A stretch of DNA of 64,000 nt from Halomonas rhizosphaerae (GTDB lineage: Bacteria > Pseudomonadota > Gammaproteobacteria > Pseudomonadales > Halomonadaceae): NCBI RefSeq assembly GCF_030010555.1, contig NZ_JASCQP010000023.1, positions 1 to 64,000 of the forward strand, given 5' to 3'. The notes beneath the pieces are model-generated. The model was not told the origin of the DNA and made no database searches. It was given only the letters and a program-made list of their open reading frames with translations. The position numbers and the translations under genes were made by a program. Of this stretch, positions 35,848 to 45,232 are shown one piece after another. Positions within the stretch are counted from its first letter, which is position 1; each line of letters starts with the position of its first letter.

Positions 35848-36912
35848 ATGGCCCTTCGCATCGCCATCAACGGATACGGCCGCATCGGCCAGTGCGTGCT
35901 GCGCGCCCTCGTCGAGAGCGAGGCGTCACGCCATGCCATGCACGACGAGCCGCGCCTCGAGATCGTGGCGATCAACGAGCTCTCGGACCTCGCCACCATC
36001 GCCTACCTGACCCGCTACGACACCACCCATGGCCGCTTTCCCGGCAGCGTGGAGGTGGAGGGCGACCGCCTGGTGGTGAACGGCCGAACCATCCGGGTGC
36101 TGTGCGAGCCCGACCCGGCGAGGCTGCCCTGGGCCGAGCTCGGCATCGACCTGGTGCTGGAGTGTTCCGGCAGCTTTCGCGACCGCGCCACCGCCGAGCG
36201 CCATCTCGCCTCCGGCGCCGGGCGGCTGCTGTTCTCCCAGCCCGCGGAGAGCGACGTCGATGCCACCATCGTCAGCGGCATCAACGACCATACCCTGGCC
36301 GCGCACCACCGCATCGTCTCCGCGGCCTCCTGCACCACCAACTGCCTGGTGCCGGTGCTCACCGTGCTCGACGAGGCGCTTCAGATCGAGCACGGCGTGA
36401 CCACCACCATCCACTCGGCGATGAACGACCAGCCGGTGATCGATGCCTACCACCAGACCGACCTGCGCCTGACCCGCTCGGCGATGCACTCCATCGTGCC
36501 GGTGGACACCGGGCTGGCCCGCGGCATCAATCGCCTGATGCCCCACCTGGCCGGTCGCTTCGAGTGCCTGCACGTGCGAGTGCCGACCATCAACGTCTCG
36601 ACCATGGACCTGTCGATCTGCGTGCGCCGCGACACCACGGCCGAGGCGGTCAACGCCCTGCTCGCCGAGGCGAGTCGAGGTCGACTCGTCGGGCGGCTCG
36701 GCTACACCGAGGAGCCGGTGGCCTCGGTCGACTTCAACCACGATCCGCGCTCCGGTATCGTGGACGCCACCCAGACCCGGGTGGCCGGTGGCCACCTGGT
36801 CAAGCTGCTGTGCTGGTTCGACAACGAGTGGGGCTTCGCCAACCGCATGCTCGATGTCGCCCGGCGCCTGGCCGCCCTGCCCCCGGCACCGCCCGACACC
36901 CCCGACAGATGA
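35848..36912 (+). CDS. epd: erythrose-4-phosphate dehydrogenase
   Basis: 354-residue GAPDH-fold enzyme, NAD+-dependent, that oxidises erythrose 4-phosphate to 4-phosphoerythronate for pyridoxal 5'-phosphate synthesis. The N terminus is [17 protein letters not shown]. The catalytic Cys162 lies in [14 protein letters not shown]. The [27 protein letters not shown] region, with NEL and the YDTTHGR form, points to Epd rather than GapA, but GapB-type GAPDH activity cannot be excluded. It heads the conserved epd-pgk-fba order. A TAGAAT at 35800-35805 could be the -10 of its promoter. The ATG at 35848 fits the family start better than the upstream GTG. Confidence 0.85.
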   Translation: MALRIAINGYGRIGQCVLRALVESEASRHAMHDEPRLEIVAINELSDLATIAYLTRYDTTHGRFPGSVEVEGDRLVVNGRTIRVLCEPDPARLPWAELGIDLVLECSGSFRDRATAERHLASGAGRLLFSQPAESDVDATIVSGINDHTLAAHHRIVSAASCTTNCLVPVLTVLDEALQIEHGVTTTIHSAMNDQPVIDAYHQTDLRLTRSAMHSIVPVDTGLARGINRLMPHLAGRFECLHVRVPTINVSTMDLSICVRRDTTAEAVNALLAEASRGRLVGRLGYTEEPVASVDFNHDPRSGIVDATQTRVAGGHLVKLLCWFDNEWGFANRMLDVARRLAALPPAPPDTPDR

Positions 36913-36950
36913 CGTCCCTTCGGCTTTCCCCAGACGAGGAACCTGCTTCC

Positions 36951-38117
36951 ATGAACGTGCGCAAGATGACCGACCTCGACCTCGACGGCCAGCGAGTGCT
37001 GATCCGTGAGGACCTGAACGTGCCCGTCAAGCACGGCAAGGTGACCAGCGACGCCCGCCTGCGGGCCAGCCTGGCGACCATCCAGACCGCCCTGGCGGCC
37101 GGCGCCCGGGTGATGCTGATGAGCCACCTGGGCCGTCCCACCGAGGGCGAGCCGGCCGAGGCGTTCTCGCTGGCGCCGGTGGCCGAGCACCTGGGCGAGC
37201 TGCTGGGCCGTCCCGTGCGTCTCGTCCGGGACTACCTGGGCGGCGCGGTCGAGGTTGCCGACGGCGAGGTGGTGCTGCTGGAGAACGTGCGCTTCAACCC
37301 GGGCGAGAAGAAGGACGACGAGACGCTAGCCCGGCAGTATGCCGCGCTCTGCGACGTCTTCGTGATGGATGCCTTCGGCACCGCCCACCGCGCCCAGGCC
37401 TCCACCCATGGCGTGGCGCGCTTCGCCCCCACCGCCTGCGCCGGCCCGCTGCTGGCGGCCGAGCTCGACGCCCTGGAGAAGGCGCTCGCCACCCCGGCGC
37501 GCCCCATGGTCGCGGTCGTCGGCGGCTCCAAGGTCTCCACCAAGCTCGAGGTGCTCAACGCCCTCTCCGAGAAGTGCGACCAGCTGATCGTCGGCGGCGG
37601 CATCGCCAACACCTTCATCGCCGCGGCCGGCTACAACGTGGGCAAGTCGCTGCACGAGCGTGAGCTGATCGACCAGGCCAGGGCACTGATGGAAAGGGTC
37701 GAGATCCCGCTGCCCACCGACGTGGTGGTGGCCACCGAATTCTCCGAGTCGGCCGAGGCCGTGGTCAAGCGGGTCGACCAGGTGACCGATGACGAGATGA
37801 TCCTCGACATCGGGCCGGACACCGCCGGCCGCCTGGGCGGCCTGCTCAAGGATGCCGGCACCATCCTGTGGAACGGCCCGGTGGGCGTATTCGAGATCGA
37901 CCAGTTCGGCAAGGGTACCGAGGCGCTGTCGCTGGCCATCGCCGAGAGCAACGGCTTCTCCATCGCCGGCGGCGGCGACACCCTGGCGGCCATCGACAAG
38001 TACGCCATCGAGAACCGCGTCTCCTACATCTCCACCGGCGGCGGCGCCTTCCTCGAGTACGTGGAGGGCAAGACCCTGCCGGCGGTGAAGGCCCTGGAAG
38101 ACGCCGCCGCCCGCTGA
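36951..38117 (+). CDS. pgk: phosphoglycerate kinase
   Basis: 388-residue glycolytic kinase transferring phosphate between 1,3-bisphosphoglycerate and ADP. N-terminal substrate site [13 protein letters not shown] (family signature) and [10 protein letters not shown]-terminal nucleotide site [25 protein letters not shown] and [20 protein letters not shown] precedes the ATG. It starts 38 bp after epd and is followed by fba after a hairpin, so the three genes form one operon. Full length, no oddities. Confidence 0.97.
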   Translation: MNVRKMTDLDLDGQRVLIREDLNVPVKHGKVTSDARLRASLATIQTALAAGARVMLMSHLGRPTEGEPAEAFSLAPVAEHLGELLGRPVRLVRDYLGGAVEVADGEVVLLENVRFNPGEKKDDETLARQYAALCDVFVMDAFGTAHRAQASTHGVARFAPTACAGPLLAAELDALEKALATPARPMVAVVGGSKVSTKLEVLNALSEKCDQLIVGGGIANTFIAAAGYNVGKSLHERELIDQARALMERVEIPLPTDVVVATEFSESAEAVVKRVDQVTDDEMILDIGPDTAGRLGGLLKDAGTILWNGPVGVFEIDQFGKGTEALSLAIAESNGFSIAGGGDTLAAIDKYAIENRVSYISTGGGAFLEYVEGKTLPAVKALEDAAAR

Positions 38118-38145
38118 GGCACCCGCACCCTCGATATCCACTCTC

Positions 38146-38170
38146 CGGCGTGGCCACCGCGGCCACGCCG
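38146..38170 (+). other. hairpin between pgk and fba
   Basis: CGGCGTGGCC pairs with GGCCACGCCG (10 bp stem, five-base loop), without a T run, between two genes of one operon. Probably an mRNA processing or stability element that allows fba to be expressed at a different level. Confidence 0.5.
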
Positions 38171-38201
38171 TCATGACGTCCCATACAGAACAGGTGAATC
38201 C

Positions 38202-39266
38202 ATGGCTCTGATCAGCATGCGCCAGCTGCTGGACCACGCCGCCGAGCATGGCTACGGCGTGCCGGCCTTCAACGTCAACAACCTCGAGCAGATGCGCGCC
38301 ATCATGGAAGCCGCCGACGAGACCGACTCGCCGGTGATCGTCCAGGCCTCCGCCGGTGCGCGCAAGTACGCCGGCGCCCCCTTCCTGCGCCACCTGATCC
38401 TGGCCGCCGTGGAGGAATTCCCGCACCTCCCCGTGGTCATGCACCAGGACCACGGCACCAGCCCCGCCGTCTGCCAGCGCTCCATCCAGCTCGGCTTCTC
38501 CTCGGTGATGATGGACGGCTCCCTGGGCGAGGACGGCAAGACCCCGATGGACTACGACTACAACGTCGACGTCACCCGCCGCACCGTGGAGATGGCCCAT
38601 GCCTGTGGCGTCTCGGTGGAGGGCGAGCTGGGCTGCCTGGGCAGCCTGGAGACCGGCATGGCCGGCGAAGAGGACGGCATCGGCGCCGAGGGCAAGCTGG
38701 ACCACGACCAGCTGCTCACCGACCCGGAAGAGGCCGCCGACTTCGTCAAGGCCACCGGCGTGGACGCCCTGGCCATCGCCATCGGCACCAGCCACGGCGC
38801 CTACAAGTTCACCAAGCCGCCCACCGGCGACACCCTCTCCATCCAGCGCATCAAGGAGATCCACGCCCGCATCCCCGAGACCCACCTGGTGATGCACGGC
38901 TCCTCCTCGGTGCCCCAGGAGTGGCTGGCGGTCATCAACGAATTCGGTGGCGCCATCCCCGAGACCTATGGCGTGCCGGTGGAGGAGATCGTCGAGGGCA
39001 TCAAGCACGGCGTGCGCAAGGTCAACGTCGACACCGACCTGCGCCTGGCCTCCACCGGCGCGGTGCGCCGCTTCCTGGCCGAGAACCCCGCCGAGTTCGA
39101 TCCGCGCAAGTTCCTCAAGGCCTCCACGGCCGCCATGAAGGCGATCTGCAAGGCGCGTTACGAGGCCTTCGGTACCGCCGGCAACGCCTCGAAGATCACA
39201 CCGATCAACCTCGAGGAGATGTTCCTGCGCTACGAGCGCGGCGAGCTCGACCCCAGGGTCAAGTGA
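38202..39266 (+). CDS. fba: class II fructose-bisphosphate aldolase (Calvin-cycle subtype)
   Basis: 354-residue zinc-dependent aldolase of glycolysis and gluconeogenesis. Zinc ligands and active-site stretches: [14 protein letters not shown] (His and Asp), VEGELGCLG (Glu), [11 protein letters not shown] (His) and [14 protein letters not shown] (His). The [18 protein letters not shown] form and the length match the class IIB Calvin-type group (CbbA-like), common in Halomonas and Pseudomonas. No RuBisCO genes are nearby, so the name refers to sequence type only. It is the last gene of epd-pgk-fba and ends before the terminator at 39284-39310. Confidence 0.96.
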   Translation: MALISMRQLLDHAAEHGYGVPAFNVNNLEQMRAIMEAADETDSPVIVQASAGARKYAGAPFLRHLILAAVEEFPHLPVVMHQDHGTSPAVCQRSIQLGFSSVMMDGSLGEDGKTPMDYDYNVDVTRRTVEMAHACGVSVEGELGCLGSLETGMAGEEDGIGAEGKLDHDQLLTDPEEAADFVKATGVDALAIAIGTSHGAYKFTKPPTGDTLSIQRIKEIHARIPETHLVMHGSSSVPQEWLAVINEFGGAIPETYGVPVEEIVEGIKHGVRKVNVDTDLRLASTGAVRRFLAENPAEFDPRKFLKASTAAMKAICKARYEAFGTAGNASKITPINLEEMFLRYERGELDPRVK

Positions 39267-39283
39267 TCACGGCGCGTTGATCC

Positions 39284-39310
39284 ACAGGGGCGGCCGCGGG
39301 CCGCCCCTGT
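39284..39310 (+). terminator. terminator of the epd-pgk-fba operon
   Basis: ACAGGGGCGGCC (39284-39295) and GGCCGCCCCTGT (39299-39310) form a perfect 12 bp stem with a three-base loop, followed by CGTTT. It is also 22 bp from the end of the convergent phosphatase gene and may serve both. Confidence 0.75.
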
Positions 39311-39331
39311 CGTTTCCGGCGGATGCCGCCC

Positions 39332-39934
39332 TCAGCGGATCCGGCCGACCCGTGACAGCCCCTCTCTCCGCGGCCTGACCACGACGATCTCGCCGGACCC
39401 GACGCCGCCGCCCACCAGGGCGGTGATATTGACCTGGTGGGTGACCAGCACCAGGGTGCCCTCACCGTCCCAGTCGCGGATCAGTGCACGTGCGGCGCGG
39501 GTGCGGTCGTCGGCCTCGCCACGATCACGGAAGAAGGAGTCCAGCGCCGGGGTGGGAAAGACCTCGCCGAGCCCCAGCAGCTCGGCGGTCTCCAGGGCGC
39601 GGCACCAGCGGCTGGCATGCACCGCCGCCACCTCGATGCCCTGCTCACGGAAGCGCTCGCCGATCTGGCGCGCCTGCTCACGCCCTTCCCCCGAGAGGTT
39701 ACGCTGGGTAGTGCAGTCATCGAGGGCAAAGCCCCCCGGATCGCCGATACCGGGCGCCAGCGCATGGCGCATCAGGGCCACATGGCCGCCCTGCGCCAGG
39801 GCCTGCCAGGCTGCCGCGTCGCCTTGCCGTGCCTGAGCGTCGGCCTGACGGGGAGAGACCAGGCCAATGAGGCCTGGCAGCAGAAGGGCCAGCACCAGCA
39901 AGGCCCGCCGTGATGGCACCGGGAGGTATCGCAT
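39332..39934 (-). CDS. exported histidine phosphatase family protein
   Basis: 200-residue protein with a signal peptide (SRRALLVLALLLPGLIGL, cleavage near ADAQA, residue about 32) and a phosphoglycerate-mutase-like phosphatase domain. The catalytic motif reads LMRHALAPG (Arg-His-Ala in place of the more common Arg-His-Gly), the second arginine is in ASRWCRALETAELL, and the second histidine is in LVLVTHQVNITAL. It is a probable periplasmic phosphatase of unknown substrate. The ATG at 39934 follows GAGG; an earlier in-frame ATG at 39997 lacks a ribosome site and would spoil the signal peptide. Confidence 0.82.
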   Translation of the reverse strand: MRYLPVPSRRALLVLALLLPGLIGLVSPRQADAQARQGDAAAWQALAQGGHVALMRHALAPGIGDPGGFALDDCTTQRNLSGEGREQARQIGERFREQGIEVAAVHASRWCRALETAELLGLGEVFPTPALDSFFRDRGEADDRTRAARALIRDWDGEGTLVLVTHQVNITALVGGGVGSGEIVVVRPRREGLSRVGRIR

Positions 39935-40006
39935 CTTGTTGACCTCGCAATCTGACCACAGGGGACGGGAGCCCATCGTGCGTTCAGCCTGGCCCATGCC
40001 GCCCGG

Positions 40007-40837
40007 CTAGAACCGTGCCCGGAAGTGCCACTCGTCGCCACCGACCTCATTGCGGATCGCTGCGGCGATGTCGGGGTCGAGGGCGGGATCATCCGGGGCA
40101 TACAGTCCGCAGCGGGCCAGCGCCCGGCGAGGACTGACCGTGTCGCTCAGCCGGTCGTAGACCACCCGCACGCAGCAGGGCATACGCTCGCTACTGTCGG
40201 CCACGCCCAACTTGAGGCCGGTGAGGCGGGACACATGGCTCTTGAAGCTAGGAAACAGGATGGTCTGGGTGATCTCATGGCCGTTGAGCGACTCATGATC
40301 GACGAGAAAAAGGCGATCGGTCAGCAACAGGGCCACTCCCCGGTATCGATTATGACAGGCGCGTCCACCGGCCAGGGGCGGCATGCGCTCGGTGCGCTGG
40401 TAAAGCACGGCGTCGCCGCGCCGCTCGAGGCAGACCAGGGTACACAGCACACGGCCGGGCTGGGACATCGACAGGTAATACTCATGATAGCAGCCAAGAT
40501 AGCGTGACATGCCCAGCCGCCCATTTTCGAGAAGCGTGGCGGGAATTCCCAAAGAGGACGCTTGCCGCGAGGGGCCACCAAACGTCTCGGGACGCAGCCG
40601 GACCAGGGGCCGAAAGTCCTCGTGGGGCAAGAGGATCTCGTGGACCTCGACCCCGAAGAAATCGCAGATGCGACGCATGGTGCTGTCGGCGGGCTTGTAG
40701 CGACCGCTCAGGTATCGATTGAACTGGGCCCGGTTGATGTCCAGTCGGCGACACACCTCGGCGATGGAGCGGTAATAGCTGCACAGCAGCCGCAGATTGG
40801 CCGCGAAGTCGTGATGCATATCGATGTCCCCGCCCAT
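40007..40837 (-). CDS. XRE-family helix-turn-helix regulator
   Basis: 276-residue regulator with a Cro/C1-type helix-turn-helix at residues about 13-65 (YYRSIAEVCRRLDINRAQFNRYLSGRYKP, then CDFFGVEVHEIL). A long C-terminal domain of about 200 residues follows; it contains several cysteines, LSMSQPGRVLCTLVCLERR and a tail PDDPALDPDIAAAIR. Not a known effector domain to this reader. It is divergent from the AGCS symporter-asparaginase pair and is probably its regulator. A second ATG six codons in (40819) could be the true start. Confidence 0.75.
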   Translation of the reverse strand: MGGDIDMHHDFAANLRLLCSYYRSIAEVCRRLDINRAQFNRYLSGRYKPADSTMRRICDFFGVEVHEILLPHEDFRPLVRLRPETFGGPSRQASSLGIPATLLENGRLGMSRYLGCYHEYYLSMSQPGRVLCTLVCLERRGDAVLYQRTERMPPLAGGRACHNRYRGVALLLTDRLFLVDHESLNGHEITQTILFPSFKSHVSRLTGLKLGVADSSERMPCCVRVVYDRLSDTVSPRRALARCGLYAPDDPALDPDIAAAIRNEVGGDEWHFRARF

Positions 40838-40851
40838 GGCACCCGAAGACT

Positions 40852-40891
40852 GGTGCAGTCTGATGCACCTTGTGCGAAGAATGGTGCGCCA
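40852..40891. promoter_or_regulatory. candidate operator between the XRE regulator and the symporter gene
   Basis: GGTGCA-N6-TGCACC (40852-40869) is a perfect dyad, and TGGTGCGCCA (40882-40891) repeats the GGTGC half site. Both lie in the divergent gap, 15 to 54 bp from the regulator start and upstream of the symporter promoter. An XRE-type dimer is the natural candidate to bind them. Confidence 0.5.
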
Positions 40892-40910
40892 GGCTGCAAC
40901 AGGGCGTCAA

Positions 40911-40939
40911 ATTCCATCCCGCTCGCAAAGTGATTTAAT
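40911..40939 (+). promoter_or_regulatory. possible promoter of the symporter-asparaginase operon
   Basis: ATTCCA (40911-40916), a 17 bp spacer and TTTAAT (40934-40939), 53 bp before the symporter ATG. The -35 is weak, as expected for a promoter that needs an activator. Confidence 0.35.
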
Positions 40940-40992
40940 CGGACACACGACTCGCAAGCGCAATCCCAACAACACAAGAGCGGAGACAATTC

Positions 40993-42465
40993 ATGTTGGA
41001 TTTCCTTAACGACCTGCTGTGGGGCAAGGTCCTGCTCGTGCTGCTGATCGCGGTCGGCGCCGGCTTCACGGTGGCCTCTCGCTTCGTTCAGTTCCGCTAT
41101 TTCGGCCGGATGTTCCAGATCCTCGGCGCCAGCCAGGCCTTCAAGCGGGACAAGCACGGCCACCTCAGTTCCTTCCAGGCACTGGTGCTATCGGTGGCCG
41201 GGCGCGTCGGAGGTGGCAACATCGCCGGCGTAGCCGTGGCCATCACCCTCGGCGGCCCAGGGGCGGTGTTCTGGATGTGGATGGTCGGCCTCATGGGCAT
41301 GGCGACTAGCTTCCTCGAGTGCACCCTGGCACAGACCTACAAGCAAGCCGAACCGGACGGCACCTACCGCGGTGGACCTGCCTACTATATCCGCAAGGGG
41401 CTGGGCAGCCGCTGGTCCTGGCTGGCGGGGCTCTACTCGATTCTGCTGCTGGTCACCTTCGGCTTCGGGTTTACCGCCCTGCAGTCCTATGCGGTAGCGA
41501 CCTCCTTCGGCGACGCCTTCGGCGTGCCGGTACTCTATAGCGGCCTCGCCCTGGCCCTGCTGGTGGGACTGATCATCTTCGGTGGCATCAAGCGCATTGC
41601 ACGCATTTCCGAAGTGCTGGTGCCCTTCATGGCCGGTGGCTATATCCTGATCGCGCTGCTCGTTCTGATCCTCAACATCGGAGAGCTCCCCGCGGTGATC
41701 ACGCTGATCGTGAAGAGCGCCTTCGGTCTGGAGCCGGCCATCGGCGGCGGCATTGGAGCAGCGATCATGATGGGCGTGAAGCGCGGCCTGTTCTCCAATG
41801 AGGCAGGGCTTGGCAGCGCCCCGAACGTGGCGGCGGTGGCCTATGTGCCGCACCCCGCCAACCAGGGCATCGTGCAGGCCTTCTCGGTGTTCATCGACAC
41901 CGTGATCATCTGCTCAGCCACGGCCTTCATGATCCTGCTCAGCGGTGCCTACGACCCGGCCTCTACCAATGAGGTCGCAGGTATCGCCCTGACGCAGGCG
42001 TCGATGGCCGATCACGTTGGAGAATGGGGACGCACCTTCGTCAGCCTGGCGCTGCTGCTGTTCGCCTTCAGCACCATCCTCTACAACTACTACCTGGGCG
42101 AAAACAGCCTCAACTTCTTTAGCCGAGACAACCATACCCTGTTCAACGCCTTCCGCGTCACCATCGTGCTGCTGGTATGCTGGGGGGCTACCACTGATCT
42201 CGGCACCGTGTTCGGCTTTGCCGACGTGACCATGGGCCTGCTGGCGGTGGCCAACCTGATCGCCCTGATTCTGCTGTTCAAGCCGGGCCTGCGCATCCTC
42301 AGGGACTTCGACAGCCAGATCCGCGACGGCATCAAGCAGCCGATCTTCGATGCCACCCAGCACCCCGACATGGACCTGGATCCCAAGGCCTGGGAGATCG
42401 AGCCGGAAGACCTCGAGCGCATGCATGACGTCCTCGGCAACGCACCGGCCCGCGCCCGGCAGTGA
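40993..42465 (+). CDS. sodium:alanine symporter (AGCS family)
   Basis: 490-residue inner-membrane sodium/amino-acid symporter of the alanine or glycine:cation symporter family. N-terminal FQALVLSVAGRVGGGNIAGVAVAI is the AGCS signature (usually S-x-R-V-G-x-G-N-I-A-G). Further marks: GGPGAVFWMWMVGLMGMAT, FLECTLAQ and GLFSNEAGLGSAPNVAA. GGAG precedes the ATG. The gene pairs with an asparaginase gene 96 bp downstream and a divergent regulator, so the substrate may be asparagine, aspartate or another amino acid rather than alanine. Confidence 0.9.
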   Translation: MLDFLNDLLWGKVLLVLLIAVGAGFTVASRFVQFRYFGRMFQILGASQAFKRDKHGHLSSFQALVLSVAGRVGGGNIAGVAVAITLGGPGAVFWMWMVGLMGMATSFLECTLAQTYKQAEPDGTYRGGPAYYIRKGLGSRWSWLAGLYSILLLVTFGFGFTALQSYAVATSFGDAFGVPVLYSGLALALLVGLIIFGGIKRIARISEVLVPFMAGGYILIALLVLILNIGELPAVITLIVKSAFGLEPAIGGGIGAAIMMGVKRGLFSNEAGLGSAPNVAAVAYVPHPANQGIVQAFSVFIDTVIICSATAFMILLSGAYDPASTNEVAGIALTQASMADHVGEWGRTFVSLALLLFAFSTILYNYYLGENSLNFFSRDNHTLFNAFRVTIVLLVCWGATTDLGTVFGFADVTMGLLAVANLIALILLFKPGLRILRDFDSQIRDGIKQPIFDATQHPDMDLDPKAWEIEPEDLERMHDVLGNAPARARQ

Positions 42466-42480
42466 CCCCGCCTCACCCGT

Positions 42481-42530
42481 TTGCCCGATCCCCCGGGCAA
42501 GCACACGGCCCCGCCCGAACGGGAGGGGCC
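42481..42530 (+). other. two hairpins between symporter and asparaginase genes
   Basis: TTGCCC and GGGCAA (42481-42486, 42495-42500) form one stem. GGCCCC-G-CCC and GGG-A-GGGGCC (42508-42517, 42521-42530) form another with one mismatch, followed by TGTCCTCTTCCTT. Together they could attenuate expression of the asparaginase gene. Confidence 0.45.
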
Positions 42531-42561
42531 TGTCCTCTTCCTTGCAGCCAGGACCCCCATC

Positions 42562-43578
42562 ATGACCCGCCTGCTGATACTGCACACCGGCGGTACCATC
42601 GGCATGCAGCCCTCACCCCAAGGCTACGTGCCGGCGGCCGGCTTTTTCGAGCGCCTGGCCCGACACCTGAAGGGCCAAGCCCCGGATACCCTGCCCGCCT
42701 ACCGCCTCATCGAACTGGCGCCACTGATCGATAGCGCCGATAGCGCCCCGGCCGACTGGAACCGCATCGTCGCGGCGCTGGCCGAGCATTGGCGCGAATA
42801 CGATGCCTTCATCGTGCTGCACGGCACCGACACCCTGGCCTACACCGCCTCGGCGCTGTCATTCATGCTCGGTCCCCTCGACAAGCCCGTGGTGCTCACC
42901 GGCGCACAGATTCCGCTCGGCGAGCCACGCAGCGATGCCGTCAACAACCTCTCCACCGCTCTACTGATGGCAGCCGATCCCGCCATCCCTCGGGAGGTCT
43001 GCATTGTCTTCCACGACCGGCTGCTACGCGGCAATCGGGCACGCAAGGTACGCAGCCAGGGGTTCGACGCCTTCGATTCCCCGGACGCTCCGTGGCTCGG
43101 CGAGGGCGGTATCCACCTGAACTTGCATGGCCATCGGGCCCTGCCTCTCGGCACCCCGGACTTCACGCAACGTCACTTCGCCTCGGGCGCGGTAGCCATG
43201 CTGCTAGTGCACCCCGGGCTGTCGATATCGCTGCTGGATGCGGTGCTGGCAGACCCTGCGCTCAAGGGGCTGGTGCTGCTGACCTATGGCGTAGGCAATC
43301 CCCCAGGCCTGGATGGCGCACTGATCGACCGGTTGACGCAGGCCGGCCAGGCAGGCATCGCGATACTCAATGTCAGCCAGTGCCAGCAGGGCCGAGTGGT
43401 GCAGGGCACCTATGCCACCGGCGCGGCGCTGCAAGCCGCGGGCGTGATTGCCGGCCAGGACCTCACCCCGGAGGCGGCGCTGACCAAGCTTCAGGTGCTC
43501 ATCGCCGATGGCCTGCAGGGTGAGGCGCTGCGGTCGGCCCTGGCCACCCCGCTGCGCGGCGAGATGGCTGCGGAGTGA
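42562..43578 (+). CDS. ansA: type I L-asparaginase
   Basis: 338-residue cytoplasmic asparaginase that hydrolyses asparagine to aspartate and ammonia. First catalytic threonine in LHTGGTIGM, second in VLHGTDTLAYTAS; no signal peptide, so AnsA-like rather than periplasmic AnsB. Also GAQIPLGEPRSDAVNN and a late GVGNPPG. The ATG at 42562 begins directly at the conserved first strand, with AGGA upstream. It lies behind the AGCS symporter and under the likely control of the XRE regulator, which suggests uptake and breakdown of an amide amino acid. Confidence 0.92.
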   Translation: MTRLLILHTGGTIGMQPSPQGYVPAAGFFERLARHLKGQAPDTLPAYRLIELAPLIDSADSAPADWNRIVAALAEHWREYDAFIVLHGTDTLAYTASALSFMLGPLDKPVVLTGAQIPLGEPRSDAVNNLSTALLMAADPAIPREVCIVFHDRLLRGNRARKVRSQGFDAFDSPDAPWLGEGGIHLNLHGHRALPLGTPDFTQRHFASGAVAMLLVHPGLSISLLDAVLADPALKGLVLLTYGVGNPPGLDGALIDRLTQAGQAGIAILNVSQCQQGRVVQGTYATGAALQAAGVIAGQDLTPEAALTKLQVLIADGLQGEALRSALATPLRGEMAAE

Positions 43579-43608
43579 GCCGACCCATGGCCCCTACGAG
43601 CTCGCAAG

Positions 43609-43638
43609 TTGCAGCCCCTCGCCGGGCCTACCTAGAGT
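43609..43638 (+). promoter_or_regulatory. possible promoter of the COG4315 gene
   Basis: TTGCAG (43609-43614), an 18 bp spacer and TAGAGT (43633-43638), 33 bp before the start. Confidence 0.45.
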
Positions 43639-43670
43639 GAAGGCGAAGCGTCACCATGGAGAGAGACGAC

Positions 43671-44240
43671 ATGAAACCTGCTTGGCAAGTGTTCGGGCTG
43701 GCCGCATTGCCCCTCCTGCTGCTCGGCAGCCAGTCGAGCGTGGCGGACGACGCCGCCAACGGCAACGACGCCGACGCCGCCTCGGTGGAAGGCCAGCGTT
43801 CCAGCAAAGCTGATCCTGACCTGCAGAGCGCCCCTGAGCCCGTCGACCAGGCACGGGTGGAAACCCGCGAGCAGTCCCCCTACGGGCGCTACCTGACCGA
43901 CGCCGACGGCATGAGCCTCTACCTGTTCGCCAACGATCAGCAAGGGGCCGACAACAGCACCTGCGACCAGACCTGTGCCATCGCCTGGCCGCCCTACGCC
44001 ACTCAGGCAGGGCCCCAGGCGGGCGAACACGTCGATGCCGACCTGCTGGATACCATCGAACGCGAGGATGGCTCCCGCCAGGTGACCTATGACGGCTGGC
44101 CGCTCTACTACTTCTCAGGCGACAAGGCTGCCGGCGATGCCCTCGGCCAGGATGTCATCCACCTGGGCGCCGCCTGGTACCTGCTGTCGCCCGACGGCGA
44201 GCGCATCGAGGCGGAGGAGCGTGCCGAGGCGTCGCCCTAG
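43671..44240 (+). CDS. COG4315 family exported protein with Yx(FWY)xxD motifs
   Basis: 189-residue protein with a signal peptide (AALPLLLLGSQSSVA), a low-complexity acidic linker and two copies of the COG4315 repeat: GRYLTDADGMSLYLFANDQ near residue 75 and RQVTYDGWPLYYFSGDKA near residue 135. The CDQTCAIAWPPY stretch carries a probable disulfide pair. Proteins of this family are periplasmic or surface proteins of unknown function, sometimes next to electron-transfer genes. The ATG at 43671 follows GGAGAG; an earlier ATG at 43656 overlaps that site. The acidic composition fits a halophile exported protein. Confidence 0.82.
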   Translation: MKPAWQVFGLAALPLLLLGSQSSVADDAANGNDADAASVEGQRSSKADPDLQSAPEPVDQARVETREQSPYGRYLTDADGMSLYLFANDQQGADNSTCDQTCAIAWPPYATQAGPQAGEHVDADLLDTIEREDGSRQVTYDGWPLYYFSGDKAAGDALGQDVIHLGAAWYLLSPDGERIEAEERAEASP

Positions 44241-44261
44241 CCCGCCCACAGGCATGCGACG

Positions 44262-44549
44262 CTATCGCCCGAGCCGACGCAGCGCCCGCCGCTGGTAGCC
44301 GGGACGGGCACGGTGCAGGGCCTCGCGGCCGGCGCGGCGGCCCACTACCCGGGCTACGCCCACCAGCACGCCGGTGGCCGCCCCCCACAGAAGGGCATGG
44401 CGCCAGCCCACGTCCGGCTCGTCGGGATTGGCCGGCGGGGCCTCGCCCACCTCGTGCCGATAGGTCTTGTCGGCGGCCCTTCGGGCCATCACGCTGGCCG
44501 CCACCGCCGCGACGGAGCCGACCAGTGACCAGAGGGTGTCCTGCTTCAT
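44262..44549 (-). CDS. DUF4235 domain-containing membrane protein
   Basis: 95-residue protein with two hydrophobic segments: TLWSLVGSVAAVAASVMARRAADKTYR at the N terminus, the DUF4235 hallmark, and HALLWGAATGVLVGVARVVGRRAG in the second half, then a basic tail. Function unknown. The ATG at 44549 follows GAGG with seven bases spacing. It is convergent with the COG4315 gene (21 bp between stops). Confidence 0.75.
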   Translation of the reverse strand: MKQDTLWSLVGSVAAVAASVMARRAADKTYRHEVGEAPPANPDEPDVGWRHALLWGAATGVLVGVARVVGRRAGREALHRARPGYQRRALRRLGR

Positions 44550-44660
44550 CCGGTACCTCGCTGTCATGACATCACCGGCCGGAGGAGGCGACCCGCCGCC
44601 GGCCCCTGCTTCATGCTAGCCGACCTTTGGCCGGATGACGTCTCCGGCAGGCTTGCACCG

Positions 44661-44687
44661 AAAAAACCGCCCCGATCAACGGGGCGG
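44661..44687 (-). terminator. intrinsic terminator of the acidic exported protein gene
   Basis: On the minus strand CCGCCCC, a seven-base loop and GGGGCGG are followed by six T residues (44661-44666), a textbook terminator. Another hairpin with 10 bp arms (44728-44737, 44741-44750) lies between the gene and this one. Confidence 0.85.
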
Positions 44688-44758
44688 CAACGCCTCTTCG
44701 CTCTGAAGACTGCCATCACGAAATGGGGCGAGCCACCTGGGGTGGCTCGCGGTGAGCC

Positions 44759-45085
44759 TTACCAGGTGGACTCCTCGTCGTCCTCACCTTCCTCGGGCTC
44801 ATCCCACTCTTCCTCTTCCTCCTCGTATTCCTGGCCGGAGCCGTCATCGGAGCCGGAGGTTTCCCACTCCTGCTTCTCCTGCTCCTCGTTCTCGTACTCG
44901 GTGCCGCTCGTGCCGGCATTGTCACCGGAGGATCCCATGGCCTCACCGGAGTCGCTGGTCTCCTCCTGCTCCGTGGTGGTCGGCTCGTACTCCTCGTCAC
45001 CACCGCCGAAGGCCAGCGGGCTGGCGATCAGGCCGAAGGACACACCTAGGATGCCGAGCTTCTTGAGAGTTTCCCTGGACATCAT
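44759..45085 (-). CDS. small exported protein with extremely acidic tail
   Basis: 108 residues. A short basic start (MMSRETLKKLG) and hydrophobic segment ILGVSFGLIASPLAFG look like a signal peptide or anchor. The remaining about 80 residues contain roughly 35 Asp or Glu and a single Lys, with a run of six Glu (EEEEEE) near the end and many Gly, Ser and Thr; it is probably disordered. The ATG at 45085 has GGAGG eight bases upstream, a possible promoter lies 150 bp upstream, and a perfect terminator follows, so it looks like a real single gene. No known family was recognised. Possible roles: a cation- or water-binding envelope protein in a salt-adapted cell. Confidence 0.72.
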   Translation of the reverse strand: MMSRETLKKLGILGVSFGLIASPLAFGGGDEEYEPTTTEQEETSDSGEAMGSSGDNAGTSGTEYENEEQEKQEWETSGSDDGSGQEYEEEEEEWDEPEEGEDDEESTW

Positions 45086-45232
45086 GTTCACACCTCCATC
45101 GAATCGTGGACTGGCGAGATAAGGAAAGCCGCTTGGCTTTACGTCCCGGCCGGTGAGCCCCTGCGATAGCGGGTGGTTCTTACCGGCCGTGTCACTCACT
45201 CAGGAGGCTGCATCCGTCGGGCCAGGATGCCG

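Noticed and set aside
39332..39934. Arg-His-Ala in place of Arg-His-Gly in the histidine phosphatase as a loss of function
   Set aside because: Arg-His-Ala forms are common in exported members of this family and the other catalytic residues are present.
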